From assembly GCF_001005725.1 (NCBI RefSeq), contig NZ_LBIC01000001.1, positions 310,001 to 374,000 on the forward strand: a DNA stretch of 64,000 bases. The letters are read 5' to 3'. The notes under the pieces are model-generated. The model saw nothing but the letters and a program-made list of their open reading frames with translations. It searched no databases and had not been told where the DNA came from. Shown here piece after piece: positions 9,161-17,917 of the stretch. Origin of the DNA: Sphingobium chungbukense (lineage in GTDB: Bacteria > Pseudomonadota > Alphaproteobacteria > Sphingomonadales > Sphingomonadaceae). The translations under genes and the position numbers were made by a program. Positions within the stretch are counted from its first letter, which is position 1. Every line of letters begins with the position of its first letter.

Positions 9161-9892
9161 ATGAGTGAAACCGCTTCCTTTGGCTATCGCGATGTCGAAG
9201 CCGCCGAAAAGCAGGGGATGGTCCGCGCCGTCTTCTCCAACGTCGCGTCCAAATATGACCTGATGAACGACGCCATGTCGGCGGGCGCGCACCGGCTGTG
9301 GAAGGACCAGTTCGTGGGTCGCGTGAAGCCGCGCCGGGACGAACGGATTCTCGACATGGCGGGCGGCACCGGGGATGTCGCCTTTCGCCTGGCCAGGCAT
9401 GGCGCGCATGTCACCGTGTCCGACATCAATCCCGAAATGCTGGCCGTCGGCGTCGAGCGGGCCAAGAAGAAGGGCCTGGAAGGGCTGATCTGGTCGGAGC
9501 AGAATGCGGAGGAGCTGAGCTTCGGCGAACGGGATTTCGACGCCTATACGATCGCCTTCGGCATCCGCAACGTCACCCATATCGACAAGGCATTGCGCGA
9601 GGCCCATCGGGTGCTGAAGTTCGGCGGGCGTTTCTTCTGCCTCGAATTTTCGACCACGACCTGGCCGGGATTTTCGGATGTCTATGACGTCTATTCGCAT
9701 CGGCTGGTGCCCAAGCTGGGCAAGCGGCTGGCCGATGACGAGGACAGCTATCGTTACCTGATCGAATCGATCCGCCGCTTTCCGCCCATGCCGGAGTTCG
9801 AGCGGATGATCCGCGAGGCGGGATTCGTCCAGACCAAGGTGGAACCGATCCTGGGCGGACTGGTCGCGATCCACAGCGGCTGGAAGATCTGA
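9161..9892 (+). CDS. ubiE: Ubiquinone biosynthesis C-methyltransferase UbiE
   Basis: The 243-residue SAM-dependent methyltransferase contains motif I LDMAGGTGDVAFRLA and the UbiE signatures YDLMNDAMSAGAHRLWK and FGIRNVTHIDKALREAHRVL. It methylates a demethoxy-benzoquinol intermediate of ubiquinone (and menaquinone where present). A strong ribosome binding site AGGAGG lies 8 nt before ATG 9161. It is followed six bases later by ubiB. Confidence 0.96.
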   Translation: MSETASFGYRDVEAAEKQGMVRAVFSNVASKYDLMNDAMSAGAHRLWKDQFVGRVKPRRDERILDMAGGTGDVAFRLARHGAHVTVSDINPEMLAVGVERAKKKGLEGLIWSEQNAEELSFGERDFDAYTIAFGIRNVTHIDKALREAHRVLKFGGRFFCLEFSTTTWPGFSDVYDVYSHRLVPKLGKRLADDEDSYRYLIESIRRFPPMPEFERMIREAGFVQTKVEPILGGLVAIHSGWKI

Positions 9893-9898
9893 CGCCTC

Positions 9899-11440
9899 GT
9901 GCCTTCCCACATCACGCATATCTGGCGGCTGCTGAAATGGGGCCGCACCCTGGCGCGTCATGGCGCGTTGCGCGGGATCGAGCGCGATCCGTTCACGCCC
10001 GCGCCGGTGCGGCGGCTGGTGCGGGTGGCCCGCTTCGGTGCGCGTGTCCCCGGGCAGCCGCGCTATGCCGATGCCTTCCAGGCCATCGGTCCGGCCGCGA
10101 TCAAGCTGGGGCAGACGCTGGCGACGCGGCCCGACCTGGTGGGGGACGAGGCCGCCAACGATCTGCTGCGCTTGCAGGACGCGCTGCCGCCGGTGCCCTT
10201 CGCCACCATCAGGGCGCAGATCGAGCAGAGTTTCGGCCGGCCGCTGGAGGCGCTCTACAGCCGCTTCGACGAGGAGCCGGTGGGCGCGGCCTCGATCGCG
10301 CAGGTGCATCGGGCGGTCACGACCGAGGGGCGCGACGTGGCGGTGAAGGTGATCCGCCCCGGCGTCACCGACCAGTTCAACCGCGATATCCAGACCTACG
10401 AATGGGCGGCCGCCCATGTCGAGATGCTGGGCGGCGAAGTCGCGCGGCTGCGGCCCCGCCTCGTCATCGCGAACATGAAGCGTTGGACGGCGCGCGAACT
10501 CGACTTGCGGCGCGAGGCGGCCTCGGCCTCCGAACTGAGCGAAGCGATGGAGGCGATGCCGGGCTATCGCGTGCCCGCCATCGACTGGGACCGCACCAGC
10601 GGCAAGGTCATGACGATGGAATGGATCGACGGAGTGAAAATCTCCGATCGGGACGCGCTGATCGCCGCCGGCCATGACGTGCAGGAGATTGCGGCGCGGT
10701 TGGTGAACGCTTTCCTGCGGCAGGCGATCGCCGAGGGTTTCTTCCATGCCGACATGCATCAGGGCAATCTGTTCGTCACCGCCAATGGCGATATCGTCGC
10801 CATCGATTTCGGCATCATGGGGCGGATCGACCGGCGCGCGCGGATGTGGCTGGCGGAGATTCTCTACGGTCTCATCACCGGCAACTACAAGCGCGTGGCG
10901 GAGATTCACTTCGAGGCGCAATATGTGCCGGGCCATCATAATGTCGAGGAGTTCGCGACGGCGCTGAGGGCCGTGGGCGAACCGATGCGGGGCAAGCCGG
11001 TGCGCGAGCTGTCGGTCGGCGGGATGCTGGACGGGCTGTTCGCGATCACCCGCGATTTCGACATGCAGACCCAGCCGCATCTGCTGCTGCTGCAAAAGAC
11101 CATGGTGATGGTGGAGGGCGTGGCGACCTCGCTCGACCCCGACATCAACCTGTGGGAGACGAGCGGGCCTTATGTGAAGGAATGGCTGAGATCCGAATTG
11201 GGGCCGGAGGCGAAGGCGGCCGATGCCCTGATCGAGAATTGGCGCATCTTGCAGCGCCTGCCGGGTCTGGTGAAGCGGATCGAGGAAGCCTTCCCGGAAA
11301 AGGGCGGCGCGCCGCCGCCGCCGCCTTTGGCTGAGGTGCGGCTGATCCGCGTCGGGGCCGGATGGCGCTATGTGGTGGTGGCATTGCTGGCCGGGGTCGT
11401 GGGCGCGGGCGCCATGGCAGCGGCGATGACCTTCTTATAA
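9899..11440 (+). CDS. ubiB: UbiB-type atypical kinase for ubiquinone synthesis
   Basis: This 513-residue ABC1/ADCK family member contains the UbiB motif IKLGQTLATRPDLVGDE, a Lys-bearing VAVKVIRPG, the catalytic-loop region FFHADMHQGNLF, and DFG within AIDFGIMG. Two hydrophobic segments at the C-terminus fit membrane anchoring. It supports coenzyme Q synthesis, probably as an ATPase of the Ubi complex. The start is GTG 9899, six bases after ubiE, so the two are coupled. Confidence 0.95.
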   Translation: MPSHITHIWRLLKWGRTLARHGALRGIERDPFTPAPVRRLVRVARFGARVPGQPRYADAFQAIGPAAIKLGQTLATRPDLVGDEAANDLLRLQDALPPVPFATIRAQIEQSFGRPLEALYSRFDEEPVGAASIAQVHRAVTTEGRDVAVKVIRPGVTDQFNRDIQTYEWAAAHVEMLGGEVARLRPRLVIANMKRWTARELDLRREAASASELSEAMEAMPGYRVPAIDWDRTSGKVMTMEWIDGVKISDRDALIAAGHDVQEIAARLVNAFLRQAIAEGFFHADMHQGNLFVTANGDIVAIDFGIMGRIDRRARMWLAEILYGLITGNYKRVAEIHFEAQYVPGHHNVEEFATALRAVGEPMRGKPVRELSVGGMLDGLFAITRDFDMQTQPHLLLLQKTMVMVEGVATSLDPDINLWETSGPYVKEWLRSELGPEAKAADALIENWRILQRLPGLVKRIEEAFPEKGGAPPPPPLAEVRLIRVGAGWRYVVVALLAGVVGAGAMAAAMTFL

Positions 11441-11493
11441 GATCTCCACGATTTGCCGGGTCGGTCCGGCCCCCTTCATGAACGGAAATCAGA

Positions 11494-11898
11494 ATGAAGA
11501 CCAAGCACAGCCTGGAAGCCAGTGACGTCAAGGCCATTTTGGCCGCAGCGGAGGCGGAAGCCCGCGCCAATGGCTGGGCGGTGACGATCGCGGTCGTCGA
11601 TGACGGCGCGCATCTGCTGGGTCTGCTGCGGCTCGACGGCGCGTCGGCCAGTACGGCCCAGATGGCGCCGGCCAAGGCGACGACATCCGTGCTGGGACGC
11701 CGGGAATCGAAAGTCTATGAGGATCTGATCCTGGGCGGCCGCATCACCATGCTCTCCGCGCCGGGAATGCAGGCCATGCTGGAAGGCGGCGTGCCGATCA
11801 TCGTGGACGGCGATATTGTCGGCGCCGTCGGCGTGTCGGGGGTGAAGTCGGATCAGGACGCCCAGATCGCGCGCGCGGGTATCGCGGCTATCCTGTAA
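11494..11898 (+). CDS. GlcG/HbpS-family (DUF336) heme- or cobalamin-binding-like protein
   Basis: The 134-residue protein fits the DUF336/GlcG fold. It has an early helix (SDVKAILAAAEAEARANGW), the VAVVDDGAHLLGLLRLDGA strand-turn, KATTSVLGRRES, and the closing GGVPIIVDGDIVGAVGVSG. Relatives include HbpS, a heme-binding sensor partner, and GlcG of the glycolate locus; no ligand can be assigned from sequence. It sits between ubiB and coaBC on the same strand. A 14-bp tandem repeat begins at its 3' end. Confidence 0.82.
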   Translation: MKTKHSLEASDVKAILAAAEAEARANGWAVTIAVVDDGAHLLGLLRLDGASASTAQMAPAKATTSVLGRRESKVYEDLILGGRITMLSAPGMQAMLEGGVPIIVDGDIVGAVGVSGVKSDQDAQIARAGIAAIL

Positions 11899-11928
11899 GG
11901 GCTGGCCTGTAAGAGCTGGCCTGTAACG
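11887..11928. repeat. Three 14-bp tandem units at a gene end
   Basis: Units starting at 11887, 11901 and 11915 share the pattern GCT(G/A)(G/T)CCTGTAA(G/C). The first unit contains the stop codon of the GlcG-like gene, so the stop TAA is repeated twice more downstream. This looks like slippage duplication without an obvious function. Confidence 0.75.
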
Positions 11929-11970
11929 GCTGGACAAGGGCCCCCCGCTTGACCAAATGATGGGCCTGTC

Positions 11971-13227
11971 ATGACCAAGCGCATCCTTCTCATCATTTCG
12001 GGCGGCATCGCCGCTTACAAGTCGCTGGAGCTGGTGCGGCTGCTGCGCAAGCGGGGCCTGGCCGTGCGGGCCGTGCTGACGGAGAGCGCCGCGCAGTTCG
12101 TGACGCCGCTCTCGCTGGGCGTGCTGACCGAGGACCATGTCTTTGGGCAGTTGTTCGACCTCAAGGAAGAGCGCGAGATCGGGCATATCCAGCTTAGCCG
12201 CCAGGCCGATCTGGTGGTGGTGGCGCCTGCGACGGCCAATATCCTGGCCAAGATGGCGGGTGGCATTGCCGATGATCTGGCGACCACCCTGCTGCTGGCG
12301 ACCGACAAGCCGGTGCTGGCCGTGCCCGCGATGAATGTGCGGATGTGGCATCATGCCGCGACCCGGCGGAATATCGCGCAGCTCAAGGCCGATGGCGTGC
12401 ATGTCATGGAGCCGGACAGCGGCGAAATGGCGTGCGGCGAGTTCGGCAAGGGCCGTCTGCCCGAGCCGGAAGCGATTGCGGCGGAGGTGGCGCGGTTGCT
12501 GGCGCTGCCGCTGGCCGCCGATCCGCTGGCGGGGCAGCCCGATTTCGAGACGGCGGATGCGCCCTTGGCCGGGCGGCATGTGCTGGTGACGGCCGGGCCG
12601 ACGCATGAGCCGATCGATCCGGTACGCTATATCGCCAACCGTTCCTCGGGGAAGCAGGGCTTTGCCATTGCCGCAGCAGCAGCGCGGGCTGGGGCGCGGG
12701 TGACGTTGGTGGCGGGGCCGGTGCATCTGCCGACGCCTGCCGGGGTGGACCGGGTCGATGTCGAGACGGCGCGGGAGATGCTGGGGGCCGTGGAGGCTGC
12801 GCTCCCCGCCGATGCCGCGATCATGGTGGCGGCGGTGGCGGACTGGCGTACCGCGGATGCGGCGGATCAGAAGCTCAAGAAAGATGGGTCGGGCAAGCCC
12901 GCGCCTTTGGCTCTGGTCGAGAATCCGGACATTCTTGCCACGCTGGGGCGGCATGCAAAGCGCCCTGCCCTGCTGGTGGGCTTTGCCGCCGAAACGCAGA
13001 AGATCGCCGAACATGCGCAGGCCAAGCTGGCGCGCAAGGGGGCCGACTGGATCGTCGCCAATGACGTGTCGGGCCCACCCGGCTCAAGCGTGATGGGCGG
13101 CGATCGCAACAGCGTGCACATCATTTCCAAGAATGGCGTCGACAGTTGGGAGAATCTGCCCAAGGACGCCGTCGCCACTCGTTTGATAGAAAAGGTCGCT
13201 CATGCCCTCTCCTCTGGTTCCGATTGA
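11971..13227 (+). CDS. coaBC: Bifunctional CoaBC (PPC synthetase/decarboxylase)
   Basis: The 418-residue protein has an N-terminal flavin-dependent decarboxylase domain ([35 protein letters not shown], and [16 protein letters not shown] with the active-site Cys region). The C-terminal synthetase domain begins near residue 200 ([31 protein letters not shown]). It makes 4'-phosphopantetheine in coenzyme A synthesis. It overlaps dut by 26 bases in another frame. Confidence 0.96.
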   Translation: MTKRILLIISGGIAAYKSLELVRLLRKRGLAVRAVLTESAAQFVTPLSLGVLTEDHVFGQLFDLKEEREIGHIQLSRQADLVVVAPATANILAKMAGGIADDLATTLLLATDKPVLAVPAMNVRMWHHAATRRNIAQLKADGVHVMEPDSGEMACGEFGKGRLPEPEAIAAEVARLLALPLAADPLAGQPDFETADAPLAGRHVLVTAGPTHEPIDPVRYIANRSSGKQGFAIAAAAARAGARVTLVAGPVHLPTPAGVDRVDVETAREMLGAVEAALPADAAIMVAAVADWRTADAADQKLKKDGSGKPAPLALVENPDILATLGRHAKRPALLVGFAAETQKIAEHAQAKLARKGADWIVANDVSGPPGSSVMGGDRNSVHIISKNGVDSWENLPKDAVATRLIEKVAHALSSGSD

Positions 13228-13660
13228 AATCCGTCTGAAGCGCCTGCCCCATGGCGAGGGGCTGCCGGTGCCCGCCTATGCGACGGCGCATGCGGCGGGG
13301 ATGGATGTAGTGTCGGCGGAGGATGTCATTCTGGTGCCCGGCGGCCGGCATGCGGTGGCGACGGGCTTCGCCATGGCGATCCCGGAAGGCTATGAGGTGC
13401 AGGTGCGGCCCCGTTCAGGGCTGGCGCTCAAGCACGGGATCAGCCTGCCCAATACGCCCGGCACGATCGATGCCGATTATCGGGGCGAGTTGAAGGTCAT
13501 CCTGATCAACCTCGGCGCCGAACCGTTCGTGATCGCGCGGGGCGACCGGATCGCGCAACTGGTGGCGGCGCCGGTGCAGATGGCGCGCTTTGCCGAAGTC
13601 GAGGAACTGGACGAGACGGTTCGCGGGGCCGGCGGCTTCGGGTCGACTGGGGTCAAATAG
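13202..13660 (+). CDS. dut: dUTP diphosphatase
   Basis: The 152-residue trimeric dUTPase shows the family motifs in order: [45 protein letters not shown], and a C-terminal [10 protein letters not shown] that closes the active site. It hydrolyses dUTP to dUMP. The start ATG lies inside the end of coaBC, which is the usual coaBC-dut coupling in alphaproteobacteria. Confidence 0.96.
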   Translation: MPSPLVPIEIRLKRLPHGEGLPVPAYATAHAAGMDVVSAEDVILVPGGRHAVATGFAMAIPEGYEVQVRPRSGLALKHGISLPNTPGTIDADYRGELKVILINLGAEPFVIARGDRIAQLVAAPVQMARFAEVEELDETVRGAGGFGSTGVK

Positions 13661-13662
13661 CC

Positions 13663-14439
13663 ATGCCCCCCACCCCGATCACCGACGAGCAACTGGAACG
13701 CTATGCCCGCCATATCGTGCTGAAGGAGATCGGCGGCGCGGGGCAGGCCCGGCTGTTGTCAGCCGATGTGGCGGTGATCGGCGCCGGCGGGATCGGCAGC
13801 CCGGCGATCCTCTATCTCGCGGCGGCAGGGGTCGGCACGATCCGGGTGATCGATGACGATGCGGTCGCCCTGTCCAATCTGCAACGGCAGGTGCTGTTCG
13901 GGACCGGTGACGTCGGCGCGTCCAAGGCCGAGCGCGCCATGGCGGCGGTGGCGCGGCTCAATCCGGACGTGAAGCTGATCCCGATCAATGCGCGGATCGA
14001 TGCGGACAATGCCGCGCTGATGCTACGCGAGGCCGATGTGGTGCTGGATGGCTGCGACAGTTTCGCGACACGGCTGGCGGTGGCGGATTGCACGCAGACA
14101 TTGCGGATTCCCCTGGTTTCCGCGGCAGTGGGGCCATTTGAGGGGCAGCTTTCCACCTATCGCGGATGGGAGGCGGACAAGCCCTGCTATCGTTGCCTGG
14201 TCGGATCGCCGCAGGATGCCCCGGAGCGGAACTGTTCCGAAACGGGCGTGATCGGCGCGTTGACCGGGGTGATGGGCAGCCTGGCGGCGCTGGAGGTGAT
14301 CCGCGCACTGGTGCCCTTTGGCGAGGACATGGCCGGGCGGTTGCTGCTGGCGGACCTCTTGTCGATGCGGTTTCGGACCGTGACGGTGCCCAAGGATCCG
14401 GCCTGCCGGACATGCGCCGCGGAATTATGCGCGCACTGA
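13663..14439 (+). CDS. MoeB/ThiF/HesA-family E1-like adenylyltransferase
   Basis: This 258-residue protein has the E1-like nucleotide-binding motif GAGGIGSPAILYLAAAGVG, the IDDDAVALSNLQRQVLF loop, DGCDSFATR, and two zinc-ligand Cys pairs (CYRC near residue 183 and CRTC near the C-terminus). Such enzymes adenylate the C-terminal glycine of a ubiquitin-like sulfur carrier (MoaD, ThiS). It lacks the C-terminal rhodanese domain of some relatives. It starts two bases after dut and overlaps the DsrE-like gene, which suggests a sulfur-transfer role. MoeB or ThiF cannot be separated by sequence alone. Confidence 0.88.
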   Translation: MPPTPITDEQLERYARHIVLKEIGGAGQARLLSADVAVIGAGGIGSPAILYLAAAGVGTIRVIDDDAVALSNLQRQVLFGTGDVGASKAERAMAAVARLNPDVKLIPINARIDADNAALMLREADVVLDGCDSFATRLAVADCTQTLRIPLVSAAVGPFEGQLSTYRGWEADKPCYRCLVGSPQDAPERNCSETGVIGALTGVMGSLAALEVIRALVPFGEDMAGRLLLADLLSMRFRTVTVPKDPACRTCAAELCAH

Positions 14440-14792
14440 GGATCGTCCTTCTGACGGCGGATGCCGAGCGCCTGCGCGGGGCGCTGGTGATGGCGGCGGC
14501 CCAGGCGGCGCTGGGCGGCGAGGCGGCGGTTTTCCTGCAACTGGATGCCGTGGGGTTGCTGCGGGCGCCGATCGTGGCGCCGGGGGATGAGGCGCACCGG
14601 GCGGCGGGACTGCCTTGGCTGGGGGCCTTGGTGGACGAGGCTTTGGGATTGGGCGTGACCCTGCTGGCCTGTCAGAGCGGCCTGGCCCTGTGCGGGCTGT
14701 CGGTGGCGGATTTGCCCCAAGGGGTCGAGGTCTGCGGGCCGGTGGGCTTTCTTCAGCAGACGGGAGATGAAGCCCGGCTGCTTTTCGCCTAA
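14427..14792 (+). CDS. DsrE-fold small protein (possible sulfur carrier)
   Basis: The 121-residue protein has a DsrE/TusD-like alternating pattern: RALRIVLLTADAERLRGALVMA, a central FLQLDAVG strand, and VTLLACQSGLALCGL, with a Cys where DsrE/TusD proteins carry their persulfide. The ATG at 14427 lies within the 3' end of the MoeB-like gene (13-bp overlap), so translation is probably coupled. Its placement next to an E1-like enzyme fits sulfur handling, but the partner is unknown. Confidence 0.72.
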   Translation: MRALRIVLLTADAERLRGALVMAAAQAALGGEAAVFLQLDAVGLLRAPIVAPGDEAHRAAGLPWLGALVDEALGLGVTLLACQSGLALCGLSVADLPQGVEVCGPVGFLQQTGDEARLLFA

Positions 14793-14845
14793 AGCGCGCT
14801 GCGTTAAATCATACGCAAGCCGCGCGCTTTCAGCTTTTGTGGTCG

Positions 14846-14994
14846 CATCGCTTTAAGCGCAAAACCGGTTCCCACTTTTGCGCACGATGCTCTAGAGCGG
14901 TTTCCGATCTGATTGAATCAGATCGTCCGCTCTAAGCCTTTTATTTGGCGCGATTTCTTAACCGTCAGATGATGCCATCTGACTGGAAATCGCT
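14846..14994. repeat. Mosaic of alphaproteobacterial palindromic repeat modules
   Basis: Three modules lie in tandem. The first (14846-14899) contains AAAACCGGTTCCCACTTTTG and recurs inverted at about 47544-47594. The second holds a perfect palindrome GATCTGATTGAATCAGATC near 14908. The third (about 14950-14994) has CCGTCAGATG/CATCTGAC arms and resembles copies at 26493 and 45079. Such modular elements are dispersed through many alphaproteobacterial genomes. The block separates the convergent DsrE-like and M48 genes and may act in termination. Confidence 0.75.
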
Positions 14995-16068
14995 CTAAAG
15001 GCCGCGCCCCCAGAATTTGGCGACGTCCGGATCGGCGGCGCAGGAGCCGCGCAGCGCCTGCCATTGCGCTTGGCTGAGCGCGGGACGATAGGGCACGCCG
15101 GGCTTGACGGCTGCGGCGAAGCGGCGACGACGATCAGCGGAGAGCGGGTGGGAGGAGAGCCAGGTCATCGCACGCGCCTCCGTACCATCATCCTTGCCGC
15201 CAAGCCGTTCAAAGAAGGCGGCGGTGGCGGCGGGGGAAACCCGCGCCTCGCCCATCCGGTCGATGGCGACGCCGTCCGCCGCGCTTTCCGCGTCGCGGCC
15301 ATAGCTCATGGCCAGAACGCCGTTCAGATAGCCGCCCACATTGCCCCCTGCCCCGCCCAGCACCACGCTGAGGCCGAGCTGGCGGATCAGGCCGGTCATC
15401 GTGTCGCGGTGACGGACATGGCCCAATTCATGGCCCAGGACGCCCGCGACCTCGTCAGGCGATCCGGCTTGCTGGAGCAGTCCGTCGAACAGGATGATCC
15501 GCCCGCCCGGCAGCGTCACCGCATTCACCATGGGGATATTGGCCAGGGCGACTTGGCGCGCTTCGCGATGAGGGTCGATCTGCGCAACAAGGGCCTGCAA
15601 CGCTGCGTCACCGGCGGGCGTGTGGCAGAAACGGCCACCGAAATCGCCGACCATGGCGTCGCCCATGCGGTTTTCCCAGCTTTGCGGCACAAGCGGCGCG
15701 ATAACGCCGGGGGCCTCCAGCGCCCCCCAGACGATCAGCGCGGCGACCAGCGTGAACGCGCCGGCAGCCTGCCAGAAGCCGAAGCGGTCGATCCAGCGGC
15801 CATAGCGCTCCCCCCTTGGCAGATGCGCGGCGATTTGCGGAGACGCTTCGCCGGAAAAGCCCATGCGCCAGCCGGGAATGGCGCTGTGACCATAAGCCGA
15901 GCGACTGCCCTCGGTGCCGACGACGGTAAGGTCGCTCCAGTCGGTCGGCGCGCCGATCCAGCCGCTTTCCGGTTCCTCCAGCACGAAGCCCGCGCCCGCA
16001 GGGTGGAGCAGCACGCTCCGCCGGACCGCGGTGACCCCGTCATAATGCCAGAACCGGAAATCCGACAT
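14995..16068 (-). CDS. M48-family membrane metalloprotease
   Basis: The 357-residue protein has an N-terminal non-catalytic part (MSDFRFWHYDGVTAVRRS), one membrane segment (FTLVAALIVWGALEAPGVIA), then a peptidase M48 domain. The domain shows the zinc motif HELGH, a NVGGYLNGVL region and downstream ESAAD supplying the third ligand. It is probably a periplasm-facing quality-control protease. The frame extends upstream into the DUF898 gene, but ATG 16068 gives a natural N-terminus five bases after that gene's stop. The DUF898-M48 pair looks like an operon. Confidence 0.9.
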   Translation of the reverse strand: MSDFRFWHYDGVTAVRRSVLLHPAGAGFVLEEPESGWIGAPTDWSDLTVVGTEGSRSAYGHSAIPGWRMGFSGEASPQIAAHLPRGERYGRWIDRFGFWQAAGAFTLVAALIVWGALEAPGVIAPLVPQSWENRMGDAMVGDFGGRFCHTPAGDAALQALVAQIDPHREARQVALANIPMVNAVTLPGGRIILFDGLLQQAGSPDEVAGVLGHELGHVRHRDTMTGLIRQLGLSVVLGGAGGNVGGYLNGVLAMSYGRDAESAADGVAIDRMGEARVSPAATAAFFERLGGKDDGTEARAMTWLSSHPLSADRRRRFAAAVKPGVPYRPALSQAQWQALRGSCAADPDVAKFWGRGL

Positions 16069-16073
16069 GCCGG

Positions 16074-17159
16074 TCAGAAGGCCCCCACGTCGAGGGCGTC
16101 GAGCAGACCTTCGCCATGGCGGCTGGTCTTCGTCTGGGACTGGGTGAGTTCGTCGGTGTAGATGGTGCCGGTCGCGCCCATATGGGTCACGAAGAATTTC
16201 CAATGGCGATATTGCAGGAAGATCGCACCGATGCCGAGCGTGCCGATCACCAGCCCGATATCGCCCAGGAACAGCAGGAACCAGTCCTTGGTGCGGGCAT
16301 GGAAATGGAAATTGAGGCCGGTGAGCGACAGGCCCGCAACCGCTTCGCGGAAGAATTTGGCGTAGAAGGCGAGCGCGATCAGGCCGAGGCCCGCATAAAT
16401 GCCGAGGACGAAAAGGCCCATGACCAGGACCATGGCGCCCAGCCTGCCTGCATTGCCGCCCGGTTGCAGACCGCCCATCGGCGCGGCGGCAAAGGCGAAG
16501 ACGACGCCCAGCACGACCGCCGCTATGGGAAAAAGATAGAAGAGCAGAAAACGCCGGAAGGTCGGGCCGTCATTGCCCGCCGACTGGAACATGTGCGGGC
16601 CGAAGCTCATCTTGTTCCACCGCTCGTTCCAGAGCGACATCATCGACCAGGGGATCATCAGGCCCAGCACCAGGCTGCCCACGGCGGTCTTCCACAGATA
16701 GGAAAGGCCGTAGCCGAAGCCCTGGTCGTCGCTGCCGCCGCGAATGCCGTGCCACCAGGTCCGGCTGAGCCGGTAGCGCAGCGCGCGGAAGCGGGCGAGG
16801 CCGACCATGTAGAAGATGGTGACGAACGCCGCGAGGGTCAGGATGGCGGCAAGGCCGCCATGCCCCTGAAGCACCAGCGCCTGCGCACCGAATTGCAGGA
16901 AGAGGAACGGGATGCCGATCAGCACCAGCACCATCAGGAAACCCAGGAACAATTCCCGGCCCGTGCCGGTCCATTCCAGCCGGTCGTCGATGAAGCGGGT
17001 ATTGGCCCAGAGATAGCGCCGCGTGCGCGTCGTCGCCCAGAAGCGATAGATGCCCAGCGTGACGATCGTCAGCAGCAGGTTGGTGAAGGCGATGGGCGCA
17101 TAGTCGCGCCAGTTTCCTTCAAAAGCGAAGCCGTCGCCGCCAATGCGTTCCTGATCCAT
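16074..17159 (-). CDS. DUF898 (YjgN-like) membrane protein
   Basis: This 361-residue polytopic protein starts with FEGNWRDYAPIAFTNLLLTIVTLGIYRFW and YLWANTRFIDDRLEWTGTGRELFLGFL, typical of DUF898, and has about eight membrane segments. Family function is unknown. It is transcribed together with the M48 protease just downstream, which suggests a shared role in envelope protein turnover. Confidence 0.88.
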   Translation of the reverse strand: MDQERIGGDGFAFEGNWRDYAPIAFTNLLLTIVTLGIYRFWATTRTRRYLWANTRFIDDRLEWTGTGRELFLGFLMVLVLIGIPFLFLQFGAQALVLQGHGGLAAILTLAAFVTIFYMVGLARFRALRYRLSRTWWHGIRGGSDDQGFGYGLSYLWKTAVGSLVLGLMIPWSMMSLWNERWNKMSFGPHMFQSAGNDGPTFRRFLLFYLFPIAAVVLGVVFAFAAAPMGGLQPGGNAGRLGAMVLVMGLFVLGIYAGLGLIALAFYAKFFREAVAGLSLTGLNFHFHARTKDWFLLFLGDIGLVIGTLGIGAIFLQYRHWKFFVTHMGATGTIYTDELTQSQTKTSRHGEGLLDALDVGAF

Positions 17160-17301
17160 GAAAGCCCCCCTGTCGTCCCCCGGCGAGAAGACTATGCCGC
17201 AAGCGATCGGTCAAGCGGAGATTGGCGCCGCTTTGGCGGCTATCGCCCTGAAAGGACTGGCCGCGTTGCGGATCGGACCCGTGCCCCGAACTTCGCCCCT
17301 T

Positions 17302-17745
17302 TCAGAAGCGGGCGTAACGTTCGTTGCCGATGAAACCGAGCTTCTTCACCCCGGCGCGGCGGATGTCGGCCAGCACTTCGTCGACCGTGACATAGCGGGC
17401 GGCGGCGTCGGGCTGGAACTGGAGTTCGGGCTCGACCGGCATCCGCAGCGAGGCGGCGAGATATTGGCGGAGAGTCAGACGGTCGACCGCCGCGCCGTTC
17501 CAGTGGATGACGCCCTGCGCGTCGATACTGACCCTGTTCCTGACCGGATCGGGTTCAGGGAAGCCCGGCCGGTTGTGGGGCAGATCGATGCCGACCTGGT
17601 GTGTCTGGATCGGGATGGTGATGATGAACATGATCAGCAGCACCAGCATCACGTCGATCAGCGGGGTGGTGTTCATGTCGGACAGGGGCGCCTCCCCCCC
17701 GGTGCCGCCATGCCCGTCGCTGCGTCTTGCGAAGCTCGAAGCCAT
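17302..17745 (-). CDS. ExbD/TolR-family transport subunit, standing alone
   Basis: The 147-residue protein has the ExbD layout: a short cytoplasmic N-terminus, PLSDMNTTPLIDVMLVLLIMFIIT carrying the conserved membrane Asp, then a periplasmic domain. In TonB or Tol systems it harvests proton motive force together with ExbB/TolQ. No ExbB or TonB gene is adjacent. ATG 17745 is chosen because GGGAGGG lies six bases upstream; two earlier in-frame ATGs fit less well. Upstream is AT-rich sequence (ATAATGATAT) vaguely like a Fur site, not firm. Confidence 0.87.
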   Translation of the reverse strand: MASSFARRSDGHGGTGGEAPLSDMNTTPLIDVMLVLLIMFIITIPIQTHQVGIDLPHNRPGFPEPDPVRNRVSIDAQGVIHWNGAAVDRLTLRQYLAASLRMPVEPELQFQPDAAARYVTVDEVLADIRRAGVKKLGFIGNERYARF

Positions 17746-17917
17746 TTGCATCCCTCCCGTTGAAATAATGATATAACAACACATGCAACATGCCGCACCG
17801 GCCAGCCCATGGCAAGACCCTTCTATTGACAGGGCGGGCGGCCCATTTATGGGGAAGGCACGGCTTTTTCAGCCCAAGCAATCTGCAATCTTCACAGAAA
17901 GACCACCCGTGTCCGCC

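Noticed and set aside
9146..11095. A 649-residue open frame on the minus strand opposite ubiE and ubiB.
   Set aside because: Pure antisense shadow with no recognisable domain.
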